Shown piece after piece: positions 11,081 through 22,553 of a stretch of DNA of 64,000 bases. Position 1 is the stretch's first letter. Each line of letters starts with the position of its first letter. The stretch lies in contig OU612066.1 of the NCBI GenBank assembly GCA_914767715.1, forward strand, positions 11,971,001-12,035,000. The letters run 5' to 3'. The notes beneath the pieces are model-generated. The model did not search any database, was not told the DNA's origin, and worked only from the letters and a program-made list of their open reading frames with translations. A program made the translations under genes and the position numbers. This DNA is from Membranipora membranacea (lineage: Eukaryota; Bryozoa; Gymnolaemata; Cheilostomatida; Membraniporidae).

Positions 11081-12187
11081 TCGTTCGAGTTTGTATGCCA
11101 ATATTAACAGTGAGGTACTGAATGAAAGAAGCTCATTGATTAACAAAATATATTTTTCATAGGGGCGCGATGGCATTCCTGGTAAAGATGGGAAGGATTA
11201 TACCTCACTGAAGTTGTTGAAGGATGTTATCAATGAGACTGGTGAACTGGTGAAAGGTTGGTAAACATTCTCGTTCTGTGCACAGACACAATCCTGTTAA
11301 AGTATTATCTTTATCTTTCCAGAATAAGTCTTATTCAGCTCATCTAGTTGGGTGTTTTGCGAACTATGGACCCACATTACTCAGAAATATTTCAGGTTCA
11401 GTAGGAGACTTGTTTTGATATTGAATAACCCTGAGGTTGAAGATGTTTCACAGAAGTTATTTTCACAAATCCACCGTAATGTTATAATATGTTTCAGAGT
11501 GGACCAAACTCTCTGACAATCTGCCTAGTTACGGAGGCTCTACTTATATAAGATGGGGGCGTACAACATGTCTTTCCAGCTCCAAACTTTTATACAAATG
11601 ATAGATGACAGGTCCTGATTTCAGGGCTTCAGGAGGAGGCGCTAACTTCTTATGTTTGACTGATGACCCTGAGTACTATCCTGACGCACCTGCAAATGTC
11701 CCACATTCTACCCTCCGCCGCACCCAGTAACAAGTAGGGTTCAGTCCTAACATGTTTGATAAATCGTTCGGTCAATGGGTACATCAAGCACCATGTGTAG
11801 CTTGTGAAGCAGACATGAGAGTGTCTAAATTGATGATCCCAGCTGTCACTCGGTACCCCTCCAGTGATTGGAAACTGGAATATCAAGGTTTTTTCATGTC
11901 AACTGCAGAACGCAGTTCTGCAGATATTCTGATAAAAGATTCTTTTTTTTCAGAGTGGAATATATATGTGTTGATGAGAATGCTGAACATGTATCCATTT
12001 CAAATGAAGGCGCCTTTACAGGGTCCATTATTTACCCAGTGTCTGCAGGATGCTCTGGTCAGGGGGCTCTCAAAAACTGACCCCATTTAAAAATGATAAT
12101 ACTGCTTTGTCATGTGTTGTATGCAGTAAATAGAATATCCATTCGTATGCACAGCCAGCCCTGAATGGTGAAAGTGAAGCCAATCAC

Positions 12188-12460
12188 CAGTGATTGGACA
12201 CTGGAATATCAAGGTACCTCATGTCAACTGCAGAACGCCAAACTGAAGATCAGTTCACAGCGGATTTCCATTTCAGAGGAGAATACATTGTGTTGATAAG
12301 AATGCTGAACATGTATCCATACCCAATGAATGCATTTGGACAGGGTCCATCATTTATCCAGTGTCCGCAGGCTGCTCTGGTCAGGGGGCGCTCCAAAACT
12401 GTCCTCCATTTAAAACTGATAATACTGCTTTGTCATGTGTTGTATGCAGTAAATAGAATA
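12188..12460 (+). pseudogene. Partial collagen C4-like last exon (copy 3b)
   Basis: The second half of the C-terminal domain is repeated just after copy 3, from the codons for SDWTLEYQG to the stop near 12455. The reading frame is shifted near 12285. It is preceded by the 3' flank of copy 3 (GCACAGCCAGCCCTGAATGG), so a tandem partial duplication produced it. Confidence 0.75.
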
Positions 12461-13648
12461 TCTATATCTAATGCAGTACACATTTTTCGGTTTTCCAGAA
12501 ATAAAATTCTGTAACACTTTGATTTGCTAGCATTTGCTTTGCTTGTTCAGTCTATTTTTCTGAGCCATTAAAACAGTTATAACTTGATTCCTAATTGCTG
12601 ATACAACGAATTAACCCATTATTTAAAATTTTCTCACGTTGGGTGATGGAAAATATCCAAACAAAACAACAACAAAAAGCCAAACCATGGGATTATAAAG
12701 AATAATGAAACAAATCATTATCGTTCCCAACATAAACCAAAAAATTAAAGTTGAAAGCTTATCTAGAATTTGCGAAGAGAAGTGATATAAGGGCACCACT
12801 AAATGGATATTTTTGTCCTGCGTTAGCTGTTGTTCAATAACTAGGTTTTTTTTTTCTTTGTATCGTAAATTTCAAATTGCATTGAATAATTTCCTGATAC
12901 TTTGAAGATTTTTTTTGTCTCTAAAAGGTGCACATGCCCATTATTGTTGTCACAAATGTTTTAGGATACGGCCATGGCAAGGTCAATTTCCGAAGGCTGG
13001 CAACACATGACCACCTTACAAATAACAATCAAGATCATGATATACCATATAATTTAATGTGTTATACCCAATTCTCCTGCATTTCGGTGTAGGGAAAGCA
13101 GGTAAATGGACCAAACTTGGCCTAATAAAAACCTGGCATATTGTTCAATACTTCACTGCCAAAAACATCTTTTTTTTTAAGACCCTAGAACCAGAATGAT
13201 CACACAGGATAGTTAGTCTGCCATAATACTCTCTTGACAGTTATTATCTTTTATCAATGCTTGTCGGTTATGTCAGGTTTTGTACTTTACTTTACAAATG
13301 TTTTGACCCACAAGCTTTTTAAGACAATCGGAATTTCAACTGAATCATAGAGATTTGATAGATTCATAGATTTGCTCAAAAAGAATTGTTTCCCATCAAG
13401 AATCAACTGAGAGCAGGGATGGTAGGTGTTACATGCTATGATAGGCTTCTGGCCCACCTTTATTTGTGCCACTGTATTTTTCAATTTAAATAAAGGAGGC
13501 AATATAACTTATTAAATTGTATATTATATGAAATTAAATTTACAATCTTCATGATATTGTCGAGTTGGATATGGGATATAATGACGCAGTATACACTATG
13601 ATATGAAATACACGAGCAATCTTTCCAAAGCAAGATTCCAGTCTAATT
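12461..13648. other. No gene seen
   Basis: AT-rich sequence with several homopolymer runs. I see no convincing exon or element. Confidence 0.5.
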
Positions 13649-14865
13649 TCATATTTCTAGCTGTGAGTCCATATCAGGAAGACCGAAAGCCTTCAACATA
13701 CCATTACATCTCCTGTCAGAGTCTGGTGTTCTCAACCAAGACTTATATTCAACTCTTTTCTTGTGGCTGAAAAAAGTTCCTGCTTGACTGTCCAGCTCCA
13801 TGCTTTTGTAAGCAACATCTACTAAATCGAGTGAGATGTTCAGATGCTTGAAAAGCTCAGTTATTACACAAAGAGGATCTTTACTCAACTCCTCGTACTT
13901 CAGTGCTTTGAAGTGTATTCCATCTTCACGATACTTCTTCATCATTCTAACTTTAGCTGCCCATAGCATCACATACCACTCGAATATATTACTTTGAGGC
14001 TTATGTTCTTTCACTAGCTGCAAACAAAACTGTGAATTGTACCCATTTGTGAACCATAACCATGCAGTGCGTCCTTCATCTGAGAGTTTTCCTGTTAGGA
14101 TCTTTCCTTGAGCGTCTGAGAGATTGTTCAACTGGTTGGGCAAATGACCAAAGGCTTTGTAGTACGAAGTTGCAGATGGAAGAAAGTCTCGACATGCAAA
14201 GAGAATGCTATGTGAAGGGAAGTGCTTCTTGATGATTGGGACCATGTGCTCATCCATACCAGTAGTTTTCCAGAAGATGGAATGATTTTTCGGCGCCATT
14301 AGTACATGCATTTTGATACAGGCCACCACCATTTTTTCATATTCCTCAGTTTTTGCAAATGCCGCAACATCTAGAAACTTTTTATCTCTTACAATGCTGT
14401 AAAACATTGATTGAGATTCCGAATATGTCACCCAGTTAGGCAAGGCTGCAAACATCTGTGACCATACTGTTGATCCACATCTTACTGTGTGGAAACACCA
14501 AACAACCCTTGTGCCTTCGACGTAGTTGTGGTCCAAAATTTCGGTGAAGTTTTTTAGTGGTACAACGATGATCTTTCTCAAATGATCAATCTGTGAGTTA
14601 CACAAGATCGGATTTTTCCTAAGATTGAATATGACTGATTCAGAGTCTAACTCGATGAAAGTCACAACATCTTTATCAAATTCAAGGAAATGCACATTGT
14701 CTCTTAGAATTGTTTTGGCGGGTGCAAAGTATTCATGAGAAAATATGAAGGAGTAGAGAGATATATATGCGACATTCCCGGGCAGTGTGTACCAGTTGTG
14801 GAGTACTTGGGCGGTGTATACTTTCTCTTTACCATCCTTTATATCTTGAAGTTTGCGATTCGTGC
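13649..14865 (-). CDS. PAPS-dependent sulfotransferase-like protein (large last exon)
   Basis: An open frame of about 405 residues begins after a good acceptor (CCCACTTTCAG) and ends with TGA at 13649-13651. Residues around HTVRCGSTVWSQM match the P-loop (PxSGST-like, 5'-phosphosulfate-binding) motif of PAPS sulfotransferases. HSILFACRDFLPSATSYY matches the following 3'-phosphate-binding motif (RDP-x-S). The C-terminal third (KYEELSKDP, then LFKHLNISLDLV) has the helix pattern usual in carbohydrate or heparan-type sulfotransferases. The expected reaction is transfer of sulfate from PAPS to a sugar or small molecule. The N-terminal exon(s) with a start codon were not found, so localisation is unknown. 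The P-loop lacks the usual proline and serine (RCGST), so substrate and activity are uncertain. Confidence 0.75.
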
Positions 14866-16010
14866 CTGAAAGTGGGGAATATGCAAACAAGTGAATAATC
14901 AGAGCTATATTACAAATACTCCTATCTAGTCTGAGTGAATGACTTATATTTACTATCTTTGGCAGTGATCACATGTATCTATCTGAGTAGCCTACTATCT
15001 ATAATCTATCTGAGGCGCCAAACACCACTTGCAGTGTATTCACACAGGGCCGCTGTCTTATGTAATTGAAAAAGTATAAAACTATGATTTTTTTTAATGA
15101 TTGGAAAATCAAACAACTCCTATCTACCTATCTCTATTTGAAATTACAAGACATGGAGGTTTATCTCCAAGAATTTTCTATCCCTTTCTCAGCAAATCAG
15201 CTACAATCAGACATATATTTCCTCACCTGAAATCCTCCATACGATATTATGAATTACTAAACGCCATAAAGCTCCAATCATGTTAGAAATATCGACCAGA
15301 TTCATGTTCAACAAGGGGTAAAGCAATGGCGTGCACTCAGAATCTGTAAAAAAATACATGACTGTTTATAATGACATTCATAACAGTAGTGCAAAAATCC
15401 AGCAACGATAAAATAGTAAAAAGTGCAGCAATGTTTTGAGATCTATCAGCATGGAATTTGTGTTTAATGTATTATGTAATATGATATTTATAGTAAATGA
15501 ATTTTGTGTTTGATTAATCGGACTGTAATTTGGAGTTGTTCACTCCTTGGTTCAAATCCCAAATAATAAATATCCTCCAATTTTTTGTTTTAGAATCCGC
15601 GATATGTATGGTTCAAATAGTGCAAATGCAATGGTAGCAGATCTGGACTTATAATTGCTGATAATTTGGTTATTAGAGAGAGAGAGACTTCAGAAACACA
15701 ACTGAACTGTTGATCAACAATACCTCAGCGGTAAGTAGAGCTACTATCGTACAATGTGCGCTAACCTCAACTACTGAGCACTGGTTTAGTTTTGTGTTGG
15801 GCGCAATTCTCGATGGAATTGCCAAGGATTTATTTTCAACAATAATAACAAACTACAAATATGGTTCTAATCGTCAGGCAATAAATCAATCACTGTTTTG
15901 ACAATAACTTGGCATTTATCATTTAGTCATAAAAATACATAAACATTCAAAATCTTTATAATAAGATCATACCCTTGGTGCAAATGACCTTGAATTCTGT
16001 GTGATATCTG
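14866..16010. other. No gene seen; one isolated Pol III B-box-like match
   Basis: GGTTCAAATCC at about 15550 matches a tRNA B box, but there is no cloverleaf or clear A box. The 5' exon of the sulfotransferase gene should lie here or further right; I cannot place it. Confidence 0.4.
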
Positions 16011-16410
16011 TCGTCTTGCTGTAAATAGCAGTATCTGTAACTCTGTGTCTTAGCTCTGTTGGCTGAATTGTGTCTAATTTAAGACAATTTTCCTCGCTTG
16101 TGAATTGCGGTATCTGTATCTCTGTGTATGTCTAAACTATCTTAGACTTAGTTCCTCGCTGAAATGCGGTATTTGTAACTCTCTGTATTTTGTCAAAAGT
16201 TCTGCTGGCTGAATGTGTCTAAATGTTTTTACTTGTAGAATAGCGGTATCTGTATCTTTGTGTATATCAAAGCTCTGTTGGCTGAATGTGTCTAAATGAT
16301 TTTAGACAATTTTCCTCGCTTGTAGAATAGCGGTATCTGTACCTATGTGTATATCAAAGCTCTGTTGGCTGAATGTGTCTAAATGATTTTAGACAATTTT
16401 CCTCGCTGTG
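16011..16410 (+). repeat. ~100-bp tandem repeat, about four copies
   Basis: The unit contains GCGGTATCTGTA, TCTGTGT, GCTCTGTTGGCTGAATGTG, TCTAAATGATTTTAGACAA and TTTTCCTCGCTTGT. The last two copies are nearly identical and the first two are diverged. Confidence 0.8.
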
Positions 16411-16454
16411 AATGTGCCTCTTTGGGCTGACTAAATCAGATAGTTATCTGATTA

Positions 16455-16735
16455 AATATTATGTTTTGCTGTACGTTGTGAACCCGCCTCTTATCGCTGA
16501 CTTGAATTTGTTATCTTCTTGTTGAAGAATAGGCCTCCATGGGCTGAGTGAATCAGATGATTCTCTGATTAAATGTGTAATGCTGTGCGTCGTGAACCCG
16601 CCTCCTGGCGCTGACTTGAATTTGTTATCTTCTTGTTGAAGAATAGGCCTCCTTGGGCTGAGTGAATCAGATAATTCTCTGATTAAATGTGTGATGCCGT
16701 ACGTCGTGAACCTGCCGCCTGGCGCTGACTGATTT
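16455..16735 (+). repeat. ~121-bp tandem repeat, about 2.3 copies
   Basis: The unit contains CGTCGTGAACCCGCCTCCTG, GCGCTGACTTGAATTTG, TTGAAGAATAGGCCTCC and GGGCTGAGTGAATCAGAT. It lies right beside the previous array, with a partial shared GAATCAGAT-type end. Confidence 0.8.
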
Positions 16736-16984
16736 TTACAAGTGTCAATCAGGCTTTTATAGTGCTGGTTTGCTGTCCTGTTATTGTGCAACGTTTGCAT
16801 TTACAGGCGTAAAGGTGTTAACCTTGTTATTGCTTTTTGCCTTAATTTCGTCATTAATCTCTTTTGATTTGATTTGTTTTGTCAGTTTTGATTTATCTAG
16901 CTGTCAAAACATCGTTTGTCTGTCCTTTGCTTGACCATCCCTCATTTTTGTTTTAGTTATTTTTAGATAATAATTTATGGTGTC

Positions 16985-17215
16985 AAGTGTACCTGTTTAT
17001 CCATGGTGTAATCAGTTGGTTTTCCGATTTTGCAATCTTTTCAGGGTTGTTTCACGTGCCCAGGTTTGTTGTGGCCGTGTAATAATTCAAAGATATGTTG
17101 TAACGTGCACCTATTTCCATGGTGTAATCTGTTTGGTTTTCCAATTGTGTAATTCTTGCCAGGTTGTCACACGTGCCCAGATGTCTCATGACCATGGAAT
17201 AATGCGTAGCTATAT
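16985..17215 (+). repeat. ~118-bp tandem repeat, two copies
   Basis: Both copies contain CCATGGTGTAATC, GGTTTTCC, CAGGTTGT (or CAGGGTTGT) and CACGTGCCCAG. They are moderately diverged. Confidence 0.7.
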
Positions 17216-17289
17216 GTCAATACAATTTTGGTGTATCACTCCCTCTACTTACTTTTGTATTACTAGTTCCCATCACCGTGTAGCTTGTA

Positions 17290-20180
17290 TCTAGATAAAT
17301 TCTAATAATGATAACCTATGATGATTAAGCCCTGACCTAAACTACCTGTCACCATGCACTGAATGCCTAAGTATGTATCTGTTGGGTCTTAGTTTACCCT
17401 ATAAGCGATATAATAGTTGAATTTAAAATTATTTTCATTTACTTTGTTTGTTTGTTTACAGGTTATGTGTGGGTTAATGATGATTTCGTGTCTTCACAGT
17501 ATGCTAGCTTAATTCTCAAAAGAATACTCTACCACATAACTGCTAGAACTCTATCTTAAATCTATAAATTTGAAGTCCTTGAGTTTTGTTTAATTTTGTG
17601 TCATTTGGCTAAAGGTTATGTTCCGATGTCTGGTGACCTAAGATGAACCCTTGGTCCTAATTCCTAACCTTTTCAAGATTATCAAAAACAATAACAGACA
17701 ATAATAGATTAATTTATTTCAGCTTATTGTGTCAATTTGACAAATGTGTTTGACCCTTGAATTTTGCACTCAAGGTCATAATTAGTTGACACAAGCTCAG
17801 TACAGTTCACTTATTAATAATAAATCATTTGGGAATAAGGATACTTCGATACCATGTTTTGTTAGTGAGCGTTGCACATTCGGAAGAAAATATGGTTGCT
17901 CTTATACACTAAGGTAATTATAACACATGACGTTCTTTATGATGATTGCATAAGAAAATGTCATCTGACAGATCAAACATTATTTATTAGTATAATTGCT
18001 GAGACAGGTGCGAGTTTATGGCATTACATTATACAGCATTCAGGAATGTTTGAAGTGTAACTGCAGAAACTTGGGGGGGGGGGGTGCCTGAGCACCTTGA
18101 CTCATTAATTATCCAATCCTAATTAATGTATAGTTAACAGCTAAAATAAATTTTAGGTAATCATACCAGTTTATATTTCATTGTGCCATCATTCGACTGT
18201 TCGAGTGATATATTAGGAACAAATGATGCAGGCTTTGAGATTCTCTGGGCATCGTCCAAAAAGTGACATGCCACTAACACCGACATGCCACTAACACCGT
18301 ATGTGCTTGATACATAGTATGTATCAGGTAATATCTATGCTTTATATTGAGGTGACACATTTTTAATGCCTCGGAATGGCAGATTTCAGTCTATTCATGA
18401 TTGCTGCATACTTATTTTATCAACATAGCATTTTTTTCTTACCTTAATCATTGACAAGACCACTGTGGCAACTTAAGACGGGAGGTGATTAGTACACTAT
18501 TCCCAGTAAGTTACAAATAAGGTATACTTGAGGTATATAGAGTGAGTTGCTGGAGAGAAACATGGCCAGGGCAGGAATTAATAACTGGAAATTCGGCCAT
18601 GTTACCTTGAAAGGTGCAAAATTAAGCTCCATAATAGAGAAATTATTAAAAGAGTTCCCTCTTGCCGTAATCAAATAAAATATCAGTAATGTTTAACGAT
18701 GTTTAACGAGGCATCCGATTCCGGGTTCGTATCTGAGCTGCTGATCATCCTTTTTTTCTTGCCTAAGTTACCTCCCCAATGGCAAATCTAATGAGGTATG
18801 ATTCTTGCTTTTTTTCAGCTTGTTCTGCTAAATACTGAAGTATTCTGTTGAACTACTGAGCCTTGACGGTTTGAGCTGGAAAATGACTATTAGACATGAT
18901 TACCAATACAATATTGAAAAGATCAAAAAGGGTACATCACGTTCAGACAAGTAATGATCAGAGAGAATTGGTTGTTGTGAAAAGTGCAACAAAATAAATC
19001 ATGATTAAAAGGATCAATTTATATTATGCTTTCCAAGCGTCCAAAGATTGCCTCCAATGTAGCAGAGTACTGGTTTTTCTAATTCAAGTCTTCAATCTTG
19101 AAGAACCGAGAGAAAACTGTCTTTGAAATCCAAAATGTTTTTTGTGAATCAGTAAATTGGGTTTTTCAATAAATCACAGAGCCTACTTTAGTTATTGTCT
19201 ATGTCTAGTTAAAATAGTTTTGACGGGTTTGATAGGGATTAAATTAGCCTATAAATAGAACAGGTTAAACTTGTCAGCATTTTTTCAATATTGTTGGTAC
19301 AAAGGCTGTAAGAAAGTCTATAATAACTTTGTGAACAGTTGCTGTGGGTTGTGACATCTTGCTTTATCCAAGCTTATCCGCTTAGAGCGTCTTAATAAGG
19401 ACGACTACTGTCTCGCATGAGATCTGATTAAAGGGAAACATCTGGAGTCGAAGCATGTTTTCAATGGAAGAACTTTGATTTCAGAGTCAGCGCACATGCT
19501 ATGTCATTTTCAGCAGTGAATGCGGTGGTGAGGCTTCAATTAATGTCTAGACGTGAGAGTTTCCTCTTTATCTGTCAAAGATGATTGTGAATAAAAAACT
19601 TTCTCGCATTCAGGGATGGAATTGCCAACAAAATCGGGCCGGTGCCAGCAAAAAAATTGCATAGTATGCATAACTACTCACCAGAATGCTTCTGTAAAAA
19701 TCTTTCTTTCTGTACAGCACACCAACAGTTCAGGAGTATATGCCAGTCGGTTGAGCAACAGTTTGTGTACAACACAGCGGGTTACCAACATGTTATCAAC
19801 TGTAACTGGCAGTTGGGTTCTTTCATTTGTTTGAAATTGATTACGAAAAAATTGCAAAAAATCAGGCTTAGCGCAGTATTGTGGCTTTTCATGACAGTCC
19901 TCTCACCATAAATCACTATGCTTCTGTAAGACATACAAGTACAAAGTAACACCTTGATAAATAAATTATTGAAAAATGACATCTAAAGTCTCTGAGATAA
20001 GATAATAATAAAAAGGAACGCAACCAGCATGATTGGTAGTCAACTTAAACCACAATAAGTCGCCAAAGTAAGTGCAAAGTGGGGAAGGTAATGCATGAAC
20101 CATGACAAGACAACTATCTCATTAACAAATCATCAACTGAATCTTGTCACGTTGCTTAAGCTTTAGTTAGGTCTAAAAAA
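17290..20180. other. No gene seen
   Basis: AT-rich, with a G run at 18071-18085 and a doubled CATGCCACTAACACCG at 18270-18299. Two overlapping frames at 19616-19911 are open in different phases, but I cannot choose either as an exon. Confidence 0.4.
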
Positions 20181-20187
20181 ACATGCA

Positions 20188-20469
20188 CATCATGGGCGTA
20201 TATTCCGAAAATTTCGCGAACTTATTCGCAATATTTGACATTTTTATGGTTTTTCACCAATTAAATCCAATTTATACCCAGAAATGGGTGTATTATATGG
20301 AAAGAGCATGAAAAACTACCCTTAGAAGGTGTTTTAAGGATGAAAATCCAAAAAAAAAGAATTAAAAAAGTAATTTTTTTCAAAAAAAAAAATTTAATTA
20401 ATTTTTTTTTAATTCTAATTGAACCCATGATTTGTCATGAGTCGTGGGTGGTAATATACGCCCATGATG
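20188..20469. mobile_element. MITE-like element with short terminal inverted repeats
   Basis: The ends CATCATGGGCGTATATT and AATATACGCCCATGATG are perfect reverse complements. Both are bordered by ACATGCA (20181-20187 and 20471-20477), a possible target duplication. The interior is A/T-run rich and non-coding. Confidence 0.7.
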
Positions 20470-20477
20470 CACATGCA

Positions 20478-22553
20478 TGGGAATAGGACAGTGAGTGTGG
20501 TCATGGATAATCAACTCAACATAGTTTGAATATGATTTAGAAAAAAAAGCAATTATTGATATAGCTTGTCTTGACAAGCTTTGATGATGGGGCTTGAAAA
20601 CTATTTGAATTTGTATCAAAAGAATATAATAAGTCAGCTGTTTTAGACATGCAGGTCAACAGCGATTACAGGTGACTAAGCCAAAAGCCTGAAAAGTTTG
20701 TATCTGTAATGATATCTGGTCTGGGCATCACTACCTGGTAATCATGCCCCTATCCCAAATACAAAAGCTATGGCTTGAGATATGCAGGTTGATATTTGTA
20801 GATGCTCCTATGGCAGGTTGCGGCTCCAACAATTGGTGAAAACTTGGTGATATGACTTTTTTACTGATGGACAAGTCTGAAACATCGATGGAACCTTCAC
20901 CAAAAGAAGCGATTACATTCCAGGTTAGGAAGTTACTAAGAACAATAATGGAGATTGACTTGATTGGAATTCCACACTGATGAAGACAATAAATATACAC
21001 TATATTATCTTTCAGATGATAAAAAGAATAAATGAATTCAGGCATTGTACCTAAGCTAAAGGCGGGAGGATTTTATAACCAAAACATACAGTACTGATCC
21101 TCCTCCGTGGTTTGATCAGCAGTTGCATCCTCAGAGTGCATAGTATTTTTGCACAGCCATGTTATTAACATTTATTCATTCATATTCATAGAAGACCATG
21201 CGGTTTCCCCAGTGGGGGGGCTGTCAGGCAGGGGCCGTCGAGCGGGTGGCCGTTGGGCGTGGGGCCATTGGGAGGGGGGCCGTTGGGCGGGGGGGGGGGG
21301 GCTGTCAGACTATGTGGTACATCAAGAATTCAGGCCTCTGGTTACAATAAAGGAAGAACAATATCGGTTCAGCTAATCCTGATTGACGTGTGAATAATAG
21401 TAAATAAGCGTCTGCTGTTGTTTATTACCTTGAAAGAAGTCTGAGTGTTGACGCAATATTTTTAATAACCTACATGGTGCTGGAGCTCTATGGCTCAGGC
21501 TAGGAGGGTTACAATATTATGTTGATTAACTCATATTGATGTAATAAATAAGTAAGTAGGAAAAGTGTAATCCGTCAGTCTACTTGTCTGGAATAATGGA
21601 AATTAAGGCCTCATCCTAAACCTATCAAGAAGAAAATGGTTGTTATATTCAGGTAAAAAATCTAAAGAGTATCAGAAATTTTCAAAATTGAAACAGGCAT
21701 TATTTTTATATCAAATGCTGATAGAAGAGACCTAATATCATACAACAGCGTAAACATTATCCAATCAAAATAGGTCAGATTACATTTTCACTCTCCCTAT
21801 TCCCGTTATGAATAGGAAAGTATATAACATACATGAAAGGATGCAGGAGAAAGTGTAAAGTAACATGGTTAAAAGATCTAGGAGATTGTCTTAAAAATTG
21901 ACATTGAGAAGCATACATAATTCTAATAGGGTAGCTGAGAATTTAGTCTCCAAAATAACATCCTAAAAAAGAAAATATGAAACAAGAGACTGTTGATAGC
22001 AGCAAATAATCATCTTTTCTCAAACGTAAACCAAACGATTAAACTCCCGCATAAGATATCTTTGGCTTATTTTGCCATGGAATTCAGGGCTAGATTTGCA
22101 GTGAGGTAGGAAAGAAATTCTCTGAGTCTGTGTTGTCGAGGGGTTTTTTTGTAGAGCAATCTCTTTGGAACAGTATCAATAACTCTACATTTCATCAAAA
22201 CATCTTTACTGTGCACAGGATAGGGCAGTGTAGGTCGCGTACTGGATGGTGTTGAACTTGTCACCATGAGTTAAATGTCGACGAGGTCTCCTTGTTTAAT
22301 TGCTTTAGTTGATGTTCCTTTGTGCAGTATGCGTACCGTACCAGAGAGAAACTGCTGAAAGAATAGAAAATTGTGATTGTAAAGTCATTGACTCCCACCT
22401 GTCTTTAGCGTTAAACGGTTCCAGGTTGAAGCCAGGAGATGTCTTGCATATTGAATATAAATCTAAAGAATCTGCATTGAACCTGCATGTATGTATACAA
22501 TACAAGTCTATGGGTTGGGTTGCGTGAGTTTAATGACTTACTGAGATCTATGT
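20478..22553. other. No gene seen, apart from the G-rich patch at 21.2 kb
   Basis: Open frames are short and have AT-rich, non-protein-like composition. No clear exon on either strand. Confidence 0.4.
21205..21312 (+). repeat. Very GC-rich G-run patch with short direct repeats
   Basis: A ~100 bp island in AT-rich DNA made of GGGGCCGTTGGGCG-like units. It is flanked by two copies of GGGGGGCTGTCAG. Several G runs of three or more on one strand could form a G-quadruplex. Confidence 0.65.

Larger units (their letters stand above)
7695..12075 (+). pseudogene. Short-chain collagen C4-like, copy 3 (full layout, broken C-terminus)
   Basis: This copy shows the whole gene plan. Exon 1 (7695-7859) encodes a short cytoplasmic end, a membrane segment (LLACFLLILLVIGAFCF) and a short coiled coil, so it is a type II membrane anchor. 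Exon 2 (10083-10220) encodes a linker ending GSPGPVGPP. A near-duplicate of exon 2 ends at 10781. Exon 4 (11163-11256) encodes GRDGIPGKDGKDY, giving about seven Gly-X-Y triplets. Exon 5 starts at 11498 and encodes the C4-like domain. That domain has TGA and TAG after LLYK (about 11600), a TAA after RRTQ (about 11730), and a frameshift in a T run near 11945. Splice sites of exons 1, 2 and 4 look sound. A hAT-like element lies in the long first intron. Exons 1-4 could still be used with another 3' end, which is untested. Confidence 0.75.

Noticed and set aside
15540-15570. Possible tRNA gene from a perfect B box
   Set aside because: No cloverleaf, anticodon arm or acceptor pairing could be drawn around it.
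19616-19911. Two overlapping frames, one Cys-rich
   Set aside because: Both open at once in different phases and neither has a convincing splice context; not enough to call an exon.
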